Shown here: piece after piece, positions 16,423 to 26,723 of the stretch
Layout of the letters: each line of letters opens with the position of its first letter
Numbering within the stretch: the first letter of the stretch is position 1
Source of the DNA: Clostridia bacterium
GTDB taxonomy: Bacteria > Bacillota > Peptococcia > DRI-13 > SV3-B141
Length of the DNA: 61,904 nucleotides
Direction of reading: 5' to 3'
Assembly: GCA_018433015.1 (NCBI GenBank)
Contig: JAHDSB010000062.1
Coordinates: 1 to 61,904, forward strand
The notes under the pieces: model-generated
Databases searched by the model: none
Told to the model about the DNA's origin: nothing
Seen by the model: the letters and a program-made list of their open reading frames with translations, nothing else
Position numbers and translations under genes: made by a program

Positions 16423-16776
16423 ATGGCGAGATACAATGCAATGGAAGAAATTTTTGAAGAAATAGAGTTGTTCGGGAAACCTGCTTTGTTTACTCCTGTA
16501 AGGATTGACAGGAATACCGTACCAAAAGGGCTTTATCTTTACGAGGTTAGGCATGACGATGAATCATGGGGTGATCCGGTACAAATCGGCAGAGGAATTT
16601 TAGTCAATCACTATGGGACAGTTATTACCCGTGAAAAGTTGCAGCTGGATAAGGATGGCTTCCTAAATATAGAGCCGGATGATTTTAATTTTTCAAACGG
16701 AGATTGCCGGACAATTAAAGATTATCAAGAAAAATATAAAGTAAAAGCAGAAAAAAGAAATGATCTGGAAAGATAA
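16423..16776 (+). CDS. LPD28-like domain protein
   Basis: The 117-residue protein resembles the large-polyvalent-protein-associated LPD28 domain. The hallmark wording is FGKPALFTPVRIDRNTVPKG near the N-terminus, then the VNHYGTVITRE strand and a DGFLNIEPDDFNF end. Such domains occur beside or inside giant methyltransferase-helicases of mobile elements. The AAGGAGGAATG ribosome binding site supports the start. The biochemical function is unknown. The family call is from memory of the motif. Confidence 0.65.
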   Translation: MARYNAMEEIFEEIELFGKPALFTPVRIDRNTVPKGLYLYEVRHDDESWGDPVQIGRGILVNHYGTVITREKLQLDKDGFLNIEPDDFNFSNGDCRTIKDYQEKYKVKAEKRNDLER

Positions 16777-16789
16777 GGGGGGATAAACG

Positions 16790-19700
16790 TTGGCAACAAA
16801 ACTGCAACTGATTACAGAGCTTTCGGAAAGGACGACCCGAGCTGTCGTAAAAAATACTGACAACTGGACTGCCTTTTTGAAAACGGCGGCATGGAACTAC
16901 AAGTATCCTTTTCAAGATCAGCTTTTAATCTATGCACAGCGCCCCGACGCCACGGCATGTGCCTCTATTGAGATATGGAATCAGAAGCTGGGCAGATGGA
17001 TAAATAGGGGTGCAAAGGGCATAGCTCTTATCGACGACAGTGGAAGCAGACTTACCCTGCGCCATGTATTTGATGTGTCTGATACCAACAGCCGCCAGAA
17101 CCGACCCATTATCCTTTGGGCTATGCGGGATAGATATGCTGAAGCTGTGACGGAAACACTGGAAAATACCTTTGGAGAACTGGATAAAAAAAGTGATATG
17201 CCAGCTGCCCTTATATCCGCAGCATATAACGCTGTGGAGGATAACTTTTCTGACTATCTCTCCGATCTGATGTACTTTAGAGAAAACAGCTTTCTGGAGG
17301 AACTGGATGATTTAAATGTGGAGATCATCTTCAAGAATACTCTCAAAAACTCCGTTGCTTACATGGCCTTAGTCCGCTCTGGCTATCCTGCTGACCAATA
17401 TCTGCCCTTAGAAGATTTTCAGGGTATTGTCAATTTTAATACGCTGGATACCATATCCCGTTTAGGAGCTGCCACCAGCGATATTTCTGAAATGCTCCTG
17501 CAGGAAATCGGCGCGACAGTCAAGGAACTTCAAATTGCAGAGAAAAAACAAAACCGTACCTTTGCAAAAAATCAGGATGTGGGTCAAAATGAAAGCATAA
17601 AGCAAAACAATAATCCTGAAAGGAATGATGAATATGGAACTGACTTACACGCAGCAAGGCGATTATCTGATGCCCGACCTGACACTACCGAGGGAAGAAG
17701 TGAACATCGGCAAGTATGGGATGTTGCGCAAAACATACCTGAAAAACCACAAGAAAGGAATGTACGCCAGCCTGATGCTGTCGGGCAAGCTTACAGAGCA
17801 CCTGTCGGAGATAGACCAGACGGCGAAAGAGAGAATCGAGAGAATTACGGAGAAACTCTTGACAGAGAACCCAGCACCGGACAAAGCGACCGACCCGATG
17901 GGTTGGACGGGACACATGAACAGTCTGAAACATCAGGCGGAGGAAACAGTGCTGACGGAGCTGATTTACAATTAACTTGGTATGACAGAAGAACGGAGGA
18001 TAAAAGTCTTCCGTTTTTTCATTTCACGCCTCTTATCAATGAAATCCTGCGCTCAACACCGCATCTCAAAGTCACAAAACAGGAGATTGCAGATTTTTAT
18101 GCTGTCCATGAAGATAGCAGTGAGCGTACCGAGTACATTAAAAGCATTTTTAATAATGACTATACAGAATTGATTATAAACGGAGATCATCGCGTCGGGT
18201 ACAAGACCTATCAAAATGTCCTCCACCTTTGGGAGGGCAGCTACACTGCAAGAACATCGCAGAGCTATTATGATTGGGGTGTTATTGCCGGACATATTGG
18301 CAGCATGATACTGCTAAACGAATTTCTTGATAAGCCGTCGGTATTGCCATCAATGCAGCAGCAAATAGCATTAATTGAGCAGGCAGAGAATGATAAATCC
18401 TCTGCTTTTTCTATTTCACAGGAAGTTATTGATGCAGTTTTACAACAAGGAAGCGGAGTGCAGGATGGTAAGTATAGGATTTATCTGCACTATCAAAACA
18501 AAACTTCTGCGAAAGAGAATACCGACTTTCTGAAAGATGAATATGGAATGGGCGGCCGGGCACCTGCTTTAACTGGCACGGATATTCACGAATGGCATGA
18601 CAGCAAGGGTATCACCCTCACCAGCAGAAAAATCATGGGGCCGGATAAAAAGATTGTTTTGCCCTGGACAAAGGTGCAAAAGCGCATCTGGGAGCTGATC
18701 GAAGCCGACCGATACTTAAACAGAAAAGAAAAAGAGCACCTGCCTGCTTATGAAAAGGAACAGGAGGAACGCCGCCAGAAGCTTGCCGAAGAAGCCTATG
18801 TCCGTGAAATCCTAAATCATCAACCGGCTCCATCTGAACCGGAGCCACCGTCACGGGAAAATGCGCATTATGCCTTTTCTCTTGGCGACACCATTTATCT
18901 TGGTGCGGATGAATACGAGATTTTATCCTATGACAACAGCACAGTTTATCTACGTGATGTACAATTCCCACTGTTCAGCAAGGAGCTTGCACGAAGTGAT
19001 TTTGACCGGATGCTGCGGGAAAATCCCTTAAATGACCATCTCATTGCACTGGAACAACAAGCCGAAAAAGAAACAGAAACACCATCACCGCGTGGGCTGT
19101 ATCAGACATATTTGCCGGAAATGGTCAGCAGGGTACAAAACGATGAAGTCTATTCCTATCTACGGGAAAGGGATACCGACCCTGATAGCGCCAAACAGGA
19201 ATTGGATGGTGCACTTAACCGTATTATCCTTTCCATGAGGGAGGAACATGCAGCTTTTTATGAAGCATATACCACCCTCCCACAGTTTCGGGAATGGCTT
19301 CATGAGGATGTATTTCAAAGAACTTATCAGGACCATCTGACGGAAGAAAGAGATATGGCCACCATTCATGCCGATGATCCCGAAGCACCTGCATGGGTTC
19401 GGGAAAGCAGCGATGTTACCATTACCCGGGAGAAAGATGCTGGCACCATTGATAGCAGAGACGTGGGTGAAAAATCCTATGTGGAACTGCTGGATAATAA
19501 GGCTGATGAAACGGAAAAGAAACCAGCCGAAAAAGAAATATCTGTAGGTATGGAAATTACAATCGAGAACCGGCGTTATGTCATCGACGGGATTGACAAG
19601 AAAGCCGGAACCGTCAGCCTGCGGGATATTACCTTTCAAAATAGTGTGGGGTTCCCGATTTTCCGCAGTGAAAGCATTGAGTATATACGCAGCATTTTGG

Positions 19701-22700
19701 AGCAATCAAACGAACCAATATGGCACAAAACTCAGGAAGGTGAAGTTTCTAAAGTTATCATCGACCTTGCACCTGAAAAGCCGAAGCAGCCATATATCAA
19801 TTTTCATATCACAGATGATGAATTAGGACACGGCGGTGCAAAGACTAAATACAGCTGGAACGTGGCTGCCATTAGACTATTGAACCAGCTTGAGGAGCAA
19901 AACCGGCTAGCCACGCCGGAGGAACAGGAAAATCTGTCCCGGTATGTAGGATGGGGCGGCTTACCGCAGGTGTTTGATGAAAAGAATACCCAATGGGCCA
20001 GAGAATACGCTGAATTGAAGGAGCTGCTCACCGAGGATGAATATGTTTCAGCACAGGCTTCCACCTTAAACGCCCATTACACATCACCTACGGTTATTAA
20101 GGCCATCTACACTTGTCTTTCTAACATGGGCTTTCAGACCGGCAATATTTTAGAGCCTGCAATGGGAATCGGTAATTTCTTTGGGCTTATCCCCGACAGT
20201 ATGGCAAAGTCCAAATTATATGGCATAGAACTGGACAGCATCACAGGCCGTATTGCCAAACAGCTTTACCAGCAGGCCAATATTGCTGTGCAGGGCTATG
20301 AGGAAACAAATTTACCCGACAGCTTTTTCGACCTTGCTATAGGAAACGTGCCCTTTGGCTCATACGGTGTGTTGGATAAGAAATATGACAAGCACAAGTT
20401 TTTGATTCATGACTACTTTTTTGCCAAGACCTTAGACAAGGTGCGTCCCGGCGGTATTATCGCATTTATAACCAGCAAGGGTACAATGGATAAACAAAAC
20501 CCGGAGGTGCGCAAATACATTGCACAGAGAGCAGAACTTTTGGGCGCTGTAAGGCTCCCAAACAATGCATTTCTTGCCAATGCCGGTACTGAGGTTACGG
20601 CAGACATACTCTTTTTACAAAAGCGTGACCGTGTAATTGATATCGAATCGGATTGGGTGCATCTTAGCCAGACCCAAGACGGCATACCGGTTAATCAATA
20701 CTTTACCGACAACCCTGACATGATGCTGGGAACAATGGCCTTTGACGACAGGATGTACGGTAATCGCAGTGAAACTACCTGTAAACCTCATGAGGATGCT
20801 GACCTTGCAGAGCAGCTCCGTGAAGCTATGGAGAATATCCATGCGGAAATAACGGAATACGAACTGGATGACATCTCAGGCGATGAGGATACTTCCATTC
20901 CGGCAGATCCCAATGTCCGTAATTTCAGCTATACAGTGGTAGATGGAACTATTTACTACCGGGAAAACAGCCGGATGAACCGCGTGGAAACCTCAGTTAC
21001 AGCAGAGGGGCGCATAAAGGGCATGATTGCTATACGGGACTGTGTCCGTGAGCTGATTGAATACCAGACCGAGGATTACAGCGATGAAGCCATTCAATCA
21101 CAGCAGCGTAAACTGAACCGCCTATATGATAATTTTACCGCCAAATATGGGCAGCTAAACAGCCGCGGCAATAACATGGCGTTCTCCGATGACAGCTCCT
21201 ACTGCTTGCTCTGTTCCCTTGAAATTTTAGACGAGAACGGTGAGCTGGAACGCAAAGCGGATATGTTCACCAAGCGCACCATCCGGCAGCGCACAAACGT
21301 GAACCATGTGGATACTGCCACCGAAGCGCTGGCTATATCCATTGCAGAAAAAGCCTGTGTGGATATGGGCTTCATGCAAAACCTCACGGGACTTTCCAAG
21401 GAGCAGCTTGTGAAAGACCTGGAGGGTGTGGCATTTCGCAATCCTACTAATTATAACAATGACGGCATTATTCAATATGAAACGGCAGATGAATACCTGT
21501 CCGGCAATGTCCGGGAAAAATTGAAAACCGCCCGGCAGTTTGCCCAGATGCATCCCGATATTTACAGTGTGAACGTCACAGCACTGGAAAAGGTGCAGCC
21601 AAAGGATTTGAGCGCTTCTGAAATTGATGTGCGTCTGGGTGCTACCTGGCTTCCTCCAGATGTGATCAAGGACTTTATGTTTGAGCTTTTGGAAACACCT
21701 TATATGTACAGGCGTTATATAGATGTGTTGTATTCAAGCTATACCGCTAACTGGAACGTCAAGGGCAAAAACGACGACCGCAGTGGCAACATCAAAGCCG
21801 TCATGACCTATGGAACCAGCCGCATTAACGCCTATAAAATTATTGAGGAAACCTTGAACCTAAAAGATGTACGAGTTTTTGATACGGTTTATGAAGACGG
21901 AGTTGAGAAACGTGTACTGAATAAAAAAGAAACTGCCATCGCCCAGCAAAAACAGGAAGCTATCAAAGAAGCATTCCAAAGCTGGATATGGAAAGACCCC
22001 AATCGCAGTGAAAGGCTGACCCGAATTTACAATGACAGATTTAATTCCATACGTCCCCGTGAATATGATGGCAGCCATATTCGTTTTACCGGCATGAACC
22101 CGGAAATCAATCTTCGCAAGCATCAGGTGGACGCAGTGGCCCATATCCTTTATGGGGGAAATACTTTATTGGCCCATTGTGTCGGTGCTGGCAAGACCTA
22201 TGAAATGACGGCTGCGGCAATGGAAAGCAAGCATTTGGGACTTTGTAATAAAAGCATGTTCGTTGTACCTAATCATTTGACTGAGCAATGGGCTGGAGAG
22301 TTTCTGCAGCTCTACCCATCGGCTAATATTCTTGTGGCTACCAAGAAAGATTTTGAAACTAAAAACCGCAAGAAGTTCTGTGCGAGAATTGCCACCGGCG
22401 ACTATGATGCGGTTATCATCGGCCACAGCCAGTTTGAGAAAATCCCCATCTCAACAGAGCGCCAAAAGCAGCAGCTGCAGGAACAGATTGAGGAGATTAC
22501 CAGCGGCATTCAGGAGTTAAAGGATGCACGTGGCGAGCGTTATGCCATCAAACAGCTCGAAAAGACAAAGAAAACCTTAAAGCTAAGGTTGGATAAACTC
22601 AACGATACCAGCCGAAAAGACGATGTGGTGACCTTTGAAGAATTAGGAGTTGACAGGATTTTTGTTGACGAAGCAGACTTTTATAAAAATTTATTTCTCT

Positions 22701-24604
22701 ATACAAAGATGAGGAATGTGGCAGGACTGTCACAGACCGAGGCACAGAAGTCCTCCGACCTGTTTGCAAAGTGCCGTTATTTGGACGAATTAACCGGAGG
22801 ACGTGGCATTATCTTTGCCACGGGAACGCCAATAAGCAACAGTATCACGGAAATGTACACCATGCAGCGGTATTTACAATATGAAACCTTGCGTAAAAAC
22901 GGTCTTCAGCATTTCGACTGCTGGGCAAGTACCTTTGGTGAGACTGTCACAGCTATTGAGCTTGCACCGGAGGGTACAGGCTACCGGGCAAAAACGAGAT
23001 TTGCACGGTTTTACAATCTTCCTGAACTTATGAACATGTTCAAAGAGATTGCGGACATCAAGACTGCAGATATGCTGAATCTCCCTGTTCCGAAAGCCAA
23101 CTATCACAATGTGGCGGTAAAACCCAGCGAATTTCAGCAGGACATGGTAGCAGAACTTGCCGAGCGTGCGGAACGGGTACGCGCCAAGGAAGTTGAACCC
23201 TATGAGGACAATATGCTCAAGATTACCAATGATGGCCGCAAGCTGGCTCTTGACCAGAGGCTTGCAAATCCTATGCTTCCCGACCATGAGGACAGCAAGG
23301 TAAATGCCTGTGTGGACAATATCTTCCGATTCTGGCAGGAAAACAGCGATAAAAAGCTGACGCAGCTGGTGTTCTGCGATCTATCCACTCCTAAAGGTGA
23401 TGGAAGCTTCAATGTGTACGACGATGTGCGTCAAAAGCTTATTGAGCGTGGTGTTCCTTCCGATGAGATTGCTTTCATCCATGACGCGAATACGGAAACC
23501 AAGAAAAAGGAGCTTTTCACCAAGGTACGCAAAGGCCAGGTACGCGTGCTGTTAGGTTCCACTTTTAAGATGGGGGCAGGAACTAATGTTCAGGACCGAT
23601 TGATTGCGCTCCATGATTTAGACTGTCCCTGGCGGCCAAGAGATTTGGAGCAGCGATCCGGACGTATCGTGCGTCAGGGCAATAAAAATGGTGAGGTGCA
23701 TATCTTCCGGTATGTTACGGAAAACACCTTTGACGCTTATCTCTATCAAATATTGGAGAACAAGCAGCGCTTTATTTCACAGATTATGACTTCAAAGTCT
23801 CCAGTGCGTTCTGCCGAGGACATTGATGAAACAGCCCTTTCTTATGCTGAAGTTAAGGCATTGGCGACGGGCAATCCCTATATAAAGGAAAAGATGGATT
23901 TAGATATTCAGGTTTCCAAGCTGAAATTACTGAAAGCCAACCATCTAAGCCAGAAATATGCTTTGGAGGACAGATTGCTGAAATATTACCCGCAGCAGAT
24001 TAAATCTACAGAGGAACGCATTGCGGGTTATGAAAAAGACCTTGCTTTATATGAGCGTTACAGAATAGGCGAGTCTATGGCTGACGGTGCGGAGGACAGC
24101 AAGTTTGCGGGAATGACAGTTAAGGGCATTGCCTATACGGAAAAAACAAAGGCGGGCGCGGCTATCCTGGAAGCCTGTAAGCTGATGACCACTCCGGAGC
24201 CGCAGGAGATGGGCAGCTACATGGGCTTTCCCATGCTGTTTTCCTTTGACAGCTTCAACAAGCAGTATCAGATTACCCTGCGCGGCGCTATGAGCCATAC
24301 TGTGTCGCTGGGCACGGACATTCACGGCAACATCACGAGACTCAATAATGCTCTTGCCGAAATACCGAAGAAGCTGGAGTATTGCCAGGAACAGTTAAAA
24401 ACTCTCAAGCAGCAGATGGAAACAGCAAAGGAGCAGGTTGATGTTCCCTTTGAAAAGGAACAGGAGCTGCAAACCAAGTCAGCACGTCTGGCTGAATTAA
24501 ACATTTTACTGAACATGGATAAGCAGGAAAATGAAATGGTTGATGGCGAACCGGACGAGGACACGGAAATCCCCGAAAAGAAAGCCGTGGGAGTTGAAAG
24601 ATGA
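16790..24604 (+). CDS. Giant ICE polyprotein: N6-adenine methyltransferase plus SNF2-type helicase
   Basis: The 2604-residue protein has an ArdC-like N-terminus (YPFQDQLLIYAQRPDATA near residue 38). A low-complexity linker (about 255-395) and accessory domains follow. The methyltransferase has SAM motif I near residue 1120 (EPAMGIGNFF) and a catalytic NVPF near 1185. The SNF2 helicase has GAGKT near 1797, VDEADF near 1958 and QRSGRIVRQGN near 2287. Such proteins are hallmark genes of Firmicutes ICEs and probably protect or remodel transferred DNA. Motif IV is NVPF rather than NPPF/Y. The TTG start has AAGGGGGG upstream. tnpV is overprinted in the linker. Confidence 0.9.
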   Translation: MATKLQLITELSERTTRAVVKNTDNWTAFLKTAAWNYKYPFQDQLLIYAQRPDATACASIEIWNQKLGRWINRGAKGIALIDDSGSRLTLRHVFDVSDTNSRQNRPIILWAMRDRYAEAVTETLENTFGELDKKSDMPAALISAAYNAVEDNFSDYLSDLMYFRENSFLEELDDLNVEIIFKNTLKNSVAYMALVRSGYPADQYLPLEDFQGIVNFNTLDTISRLGAATSDISEMLLQEIGATVKELQIAEKKQNRTFAKNQDVGQNESIKQNNNPERNDEYGTDLHAARRLSDARPDTTEGRSEHRQVWDVAQNIPEKPQERNVRQPDAVGQAYRAPVGDRPDGERENRENYGETLDREPSTGQSDRPDGLDGTHEQSETSGGGNSADGADLQLTWYDRRTEDKSLPFFHFTPLINEILRSTPHLKVTKQEIADFYAVHEDSSERTEYIKSIFNNDYTELIINGDHRVGYKTYQNVLHLWEGSYTARTSQSYYDWGVIAGHIGSMILLNEFLDKPSVLPSMQQQIALIEQAENDKSSAFSISQEVIDAVLQQGSGVQDGKYRIYLHYQNKTSAKENTDFLKDEYGMGGRAPALTGTDIHEWHDSKGITLTSRKIMGPDKKIVLPWTKVQKRIWELIEADRYLNRKEKEHLPAYEKEQEERRQKLAEEAYVREILNHQPAPSEPEPPSRENAHYAFSLGDTIYLGADEYEILSYDNSTVYLRDVQFPLFSKELARSDFDRMLRENPLNDHLIALEQQAEKETETPSPRGLYQTYLPEMVSRVQNDEVYSYLRERDTDPDSAKQELDGALNRIILSMREEHAAFYEAYTTLPQFREWLHEDVFQRTYQDHLTEERDMATIHADDPEAPAWVRESSDVTITREKDAGTIDSRDVGEKSYVELLDNKADETEKKPAEKEISVGMEITIENRRYVIDGIDKKAGTVSLRDITFQNSVGFPIFRSESIEYIRSILEQSNEPIWHKTQEGEVSKVIIDLAPEKPKQPYINFHITDDELGHGGAKTKYSWNVAAIRLLNQLEEQNRLATPEEQENLSRYVGWGGLPQVFDEKNTQWAREYAELKELLTEDEYVSAQASTLNAHYTSPTVIKAIYTCLSNMGFQTGNILEPAMGIGNFFGLIPDSMAKSKLYGIELDSITGRIAKQLYQQANIAVQGYEETNLPDSFFDLAIGNVPFGSYGVLDKKYDKHKFLIHDYFFAKTLDKVRPGGIIAFITSKGTMDKQNPEVRKYIAQRAELLGAVRLPNNAFLANAGTEVTADILFLQKRDRVIDIESDWVHLSQTQDGIPVNQYFTDNPDMMLGTMAFDDRMYGNRSETTCKPHEDADLAEQLREAMENIHAEITEYELDDISGDEDTSIPADPNVRNFSYTVVDGTIYYRENSRMNRVETSVTAEGRIKGMIAIRDCVRELIEYQTEDYSDEAIQSQQRKLNRLYDNFTAKYGQLNSRGNNMAFSDDSSYCLLCSLEILDENGELERKADMFTKRTIRQRTNVNHVDTATEALAISIAEKACVDMGFMQNLTGLSKEQLVKDLEGVAFRNPTNYNNDGIIQYETADEYLSGNVREKLKTARQFAQMHPDIYSVNVTALEKVQPKDLSASEIDVRLGATWLPPDVIKDFMFELLETPYMYRRYIDVLYSSYTANWNVKGKNDDRSGNIKAVMTYGTSRINAYKIIEETLNLKDVRVFDTVYEDGVEKRVLNKKETAIAQQKQEAIKEAFQSWIWKDPNRSERLTRIYNDRFNSIRPREYDGSHIRFTGMNPEINLRKHQVDAVAHILYGGNTLLAHCVGAGKTYEMTAAAMESKHLGLCNKSMFVVPNHLTEQWAGEFLQLYPSANILVATKKDFETKNRKKFCARIATGDYDAVIIGHSQFEKIPISTERQKQQLQEQIEEITSGIQELKDARGERYAIKQLEKTKKTLKLRLDKLNDTSRKDDVVTFEELGVDRIFVDEADFYKNLFLYTKMRNVAGLSQTEAQKSSDLFAKCRYLDELTGGRGIIFATGTPISNSITEMYTMQRYLQYETLRKNGLQHFDCWASTFGETVTAIELAPEGTGYRAKTRFARFYNLPELMNMFKEIADIKTADMLNLPVPKANYHNVAVKPSEFQQDMVAELAERAERVRAKEVEPYEDNMLKITNDGRKLALDQRLANPMLPDHEDSKVNACVDNIFRFWQENSDKKLTQLVFCDLSTPKGDGSFNVYDDVRQKLIERGVPSDEIAFIHDANTETKKKELFTKVRKGQVRVLLGSTFKMGAGTNVQDRLIALHDLDCPWRPRDLEQRSGRIVRQGNKNGEVHIFRYVTENTFDAYLYQILENKQRFISQIMTSKSPVRSAEDIDETALSYAEVKALATGNPYIKEKMDLDIQVSKLKLLKANHLSQKYALEDRLLKYYPQQIKSTEERIAGYEKDLALYERYRIGESMADGAEDSKFAGMTVKGIAYTEKTKAGAAILEACKLMTTPEPQEMGSYMGFPMLFSFDSFNKQYQITLRGAMSHTVSLGTDIHGNITRLNNALAEIPKKLEYCQEQLKTLKQQMETAKEQVDVPFEKEQELQTKSARLAELNILLNMDKQENEMVDGEPDEDTEIPEKKAVGVER
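17634..17975 (+). CDS. tnpV: TnpV-like protein overprinted within the helicase gene
   Basis: This 113-residue product is read in a different frame of the same strand inside the helicase gene. It closely resembles TnpV of Clostridia mobile elements: GDYLMPDLTLP, then GKYGMLRKTYLK, LLSGKLxxHLxEID-like wording, and the C-terminal AEETVLTELIY. A GAAAGGA site at 17618-17624 lies nine bases before ATG 17634. The overlapping helicase frame encodes a disordered Asp/Gly/Arg/Pro-rich linker, so the folded product here is TnpV. The function of TnpV is not established. Confidence 0.8.
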   Translation: MELTYTQQGDYLMPDLTLPREEVNIGKYGMLRKTYLKNHKKGMYASLMLSGKLTEHLSEIDQTAKERIERITEKLLTENPAPDKATDPMGWTGHMNSLKHQAEETVLTELIYN

Positions 24605-24668
24605 CCATTGCCCGTACCTTTGCTTAAAAAGCCTCCCTTATTTATATTAAAGAAAGAGGAGGTGTGCA

Positions 24669-25010
24669 ATGAGCTATTCAAAAGATTCCCAGGATTTTGT
24701 TCTGGATTTAGTCAAACGAGTGGAAGAATTATTTGGCGAAATCGACAATGATATTGCCACTAATCTGCTTCACAGCAATGACGAGTATAGTAAGCTCTAT
24801 TACCGGCGAATAGAAATATTACAACAATATCCAACTGTTAAAAAAGCTGTGGATGGTGAAGGTGGCATATCATTAAGCAAAGACGAGCATAAAGCACTGA
24901 TTGAATATTTAAGGGTGAATGAACAGGCAAGTTCTATGGAACGTATGCAAATCTATTTTCATGGACATGCGGACTGTATCTCCTATCTGAAAAGAATTGG
25001 TGCATTATGA
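24669..25010 (+). CDS. Small ICE protein, function unknown
   Basis: The 113-residue, largely helical soluble protein starts after GAGGAGGTGTGCA. I do not recognise a motif. It lies between the giant helicase and the TOPRIM protein and ends at a terminator-like hairpin, so it closes that transcript. It is probably a conserved ICE backbone gene by position. Confidence 0.6.
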   Translation: MSYSKDSQDFVLDLVKRVEELFGEIDNDIATNLLHSNDEYSKLYYRRIEILQQYPTVKKAVDGEGGISLSKDEHKALIEYLRVNEQASSMERMQIYFHGHADCISYLKRIGAL

Positions 25011-25027
25011 TCCTACAACAAAACAAC

Positions 25028-25069
25028 ACATGAAAAAGCATCGGAAAATAATCCGGTGCTTTTTCATGT
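25028..25069. terminator. Long symmetrical terminator-like hairpin
   Basis: ACATGAAAAAGCATCGG and CCGGTGCTTTTTCATGT pair with one mismatch around an 8-base loop, with T-run and A-run arms usable on either strand. The ribosome binding site of the next gene follows immediately. Confidence 0.7.
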
Positions 25070-25085
25070 TAAGAGGTGATAAACT

Positions 25086-26042
25086 ATGACATATGTATCC
25101 AAAGAGCAGATCGATCGGGCAAAGCAAATGGATCTGCTGACGTATCTGCAATATTATGAACCACAGGAGTTGGTACGCTTTTCCGGCAATGTCTATACCA
25201 CACGCAGCCATGACAGCCTGAAAATCAGCAACGGAAAATGGTGCTGGTGGTCGCGTAATATTGGCGGGCGTTCTGCTCTGGACTACCTCATTAAGGTACG
25301 AGGCATGACACTCCCTGAAGCAGTTATTCAGATAGACGGACAGGCGGCTATATCACCGCCTGTTTTATCAAGAACACCGGAACCCACAGAACCAAAGAAA
25401 CTACTTTTACCGGATAAAAACGAAAATAACGACCGTGTAATTGCCTATCTTGCTGGGCGCGGTATACATAGAAACTTAATTGATTACTGTGTCCGCACCG
25501 GAAGGCTGTATGAAAGCCGGAATTATCATAATGCCGTTTTTGTGGGTTTTGACAGGCAAGGAGTTCCTAAATATGCGACACTCCGGGGTACGACCAATAG
25601 GCGATATATGGGTGAAGCCAATGGGAGCGATAAGTACTTCTCATTTTCCATACCGGCCCAGCAGGAAAGCTGCAAGCTGCACCTGTTTGAAAGCGCCATT
25701 GATTTATTGTCCTATAGCACGTTAGAACTGCTTTCCGGCAGGAGCTGGCGCTATGAGAATTGCCTTTCTCTTGCGGGAATTTACAAGCCAAGGGAGGTTG
25801 TTGAAGAAAGTACCCTTCCGGCAGCTTTGATACAATACTTAAAGGATTTCCCCCAAATTAATGAAATAGCTTTGCACCTGGATAACGACATACCAGGGAG
25901 ACTGGCAGCAAAGGCAATTCAAACCGTTCTACCGACGACTTACACTGTTGTCGATGAACCTCCAAAGCGGGGGAAGGATATGAACGATTACTTAAAAATT
26001 ACATTGGGATTACAGCGCCCACAGGATATTGAAAGGCTGTAA
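25086..26042 (+). CDS. DUF3991/TOPRIM domain protein
   Basis: The 318-residue protein resembles the DUF3991-TOPRIM family of ICE primase-like proteins. The N-terminal WCWWSRNIGGRSALDYL segment is a family hallmark. The C-terminal TOPRIM fold has the acidic ESAIDLLSY and the metal-binding LDNDIPGR (DxD type). It may act in primer synthesis or nicking during ICE DNA replication. AAGAGGTGATAAACT precedes the start. Confidence 0.8.
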   Translation: MTYVSKEQIDRAKQMDLLTYLQYYEPQELVRFSGNVYTTRSHDSLKISNGKWCWWSRNIGGRSALDYLIKVRGMTLPEAVIQIDGQAAISPPVLSRTPEPTEPKKLLLPDKNENNDRVIAYLAGRGIHRNLIDYCVRTGRLYESRNYHNAVFVGFDRQGVPKYATLRGTTNRRYMGEANGSDKYFSFSIPAQQESCKLHLFESAIDLLSYSTLELLSGRSWRYENCLSLAGIYKPREVVEESTLPAALIQYLKDFPQINEIALHLDNDIPGRLAAKAIQTVLPTTYTVVDEPPKRGKDMNDYLKITLGLQRPQDIERL

Positions 26043-26054
26043 CGACATTGTTAG

Positions 26055-26083
26055 TTGATTCCATAGCATGAAAGGGGTATAAT
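26055..26083 (+). promoter_or_regulatory. Sigma-A-type promoter of the toxin-antitoxin pair
   Basis: TTGATT and a perfect TATAAT are separated by exactly 17 bases. The antitoxin start lies 34 bases downstream. The antitoxin probably autoregulates here, as is usual for Phd/YefM systems. Confidence 0.7.
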
Positions 26084-26116
26084 ATGATTAGAATATTACT
26101 ACAAGGAGTTGATACC

Positions 26117-26407
26117 ATGCAGATTAAACCGTCCGCAAGCATCCGGCAGAACTACAATGAAATTGCGGCCTTATGCAAATCTTCCGGTGAGCCTGTGTAT
26201 CTTACAAAAAACGGCGAGGGCGATCTCGTGGTGATGGATATAGAAGCGTTTAACCGCCGTGAAAAAATGCTGAAACTGAGAGAAGAACTGTTGGCTGTTG
26301 AAGAAGACCGCCTGGCTGGTCGTATGGGAAGTACACCAGATGAACTGGACAGCTATCTGGACAGCATAATAGATGAGGTGGAACATGGAAAAGAAGCCTC
26401 AATATAA
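26117..26407 (+). CDS. Phd/YefM-type antitoxin
   Basis: The 96-residue antitoxin has the family opening (SASIRQNYNEIAALC), the VYLTKNGEGDLVVMDIEAF strand pair and an acidic C-terminal toxin-binding tail. ATG 26117 is preceded by AAGGAG with eight bases spacing; the upstream frame start at 26084 would be inside the promoter. Its end overlaps the toxin start by 23 bases. It neutralises the RelE-like toxin and should stabilise the ICE. Confidence 0.88.
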   Translation: MQIKPSASIRQNYNEIAALCKSSGEPVYLTKNGEGDLVVMDIEAFNRREKMLKLREELLAVEEDRLAGRMGSTPDELDSYLDSIIDEVEHGKEASI

Positions 26408-26702
26408 AGTTATTGTTTCCGACCGTGCCCGTCAGATGCTGGCGGGCCATGTTAGGTTTCTGGCACAGAAAAGTCCCACAGTTGCCCGTAAAATAAAAAA
26501 TGACATGATGAACGCCATCCGCTCCCTATACAAAATGCCGGAGCGTTTTCCATTTTTGGAGGCTGAATTTATTCCTCCAAACAAATATCATAAGATGTTC
26601 GTGGAAAAATGGTATTTGATTCTGTATCAGATCAAGGACCAGACAGTGTACGTTGACTATATTGTGGATTGCAGGCAGGATTATGGATGGTTGGTACATT
26701 AG
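26385..26702 (+). CDS. RelE/ParE-superfamily toxin
   Basis: The 105-residue toxin shows the ParE/RelE fold signature: YKVIVSDRARQML start, a helical hairpin, MPERFPFLE in the middle, and the KWYLILYQIKDQTVYVDYIVDCRQDY strand set. I cannot decide between a ribosome-dependent RNase and a gyrase poison. ATG 26385 follows GAGGTGG. A degenerate copy of its 3' end occurs at 31340-31440, on the far side of the Avs-like gene. Confidence 0.88.
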   Translation: MEKKPQYKVIVSDRARQMLAGHVRFLAQKSPTVARKIKNDMMNAIRSLYKMPERFPFLEAEFIPPNKYHKMFVEKWYLILYQIKDQTVYVDYIVDCRQDYGWLVH

Positions 26703-26723
26703 AGAATAAAGGGGAGTGAGAGT

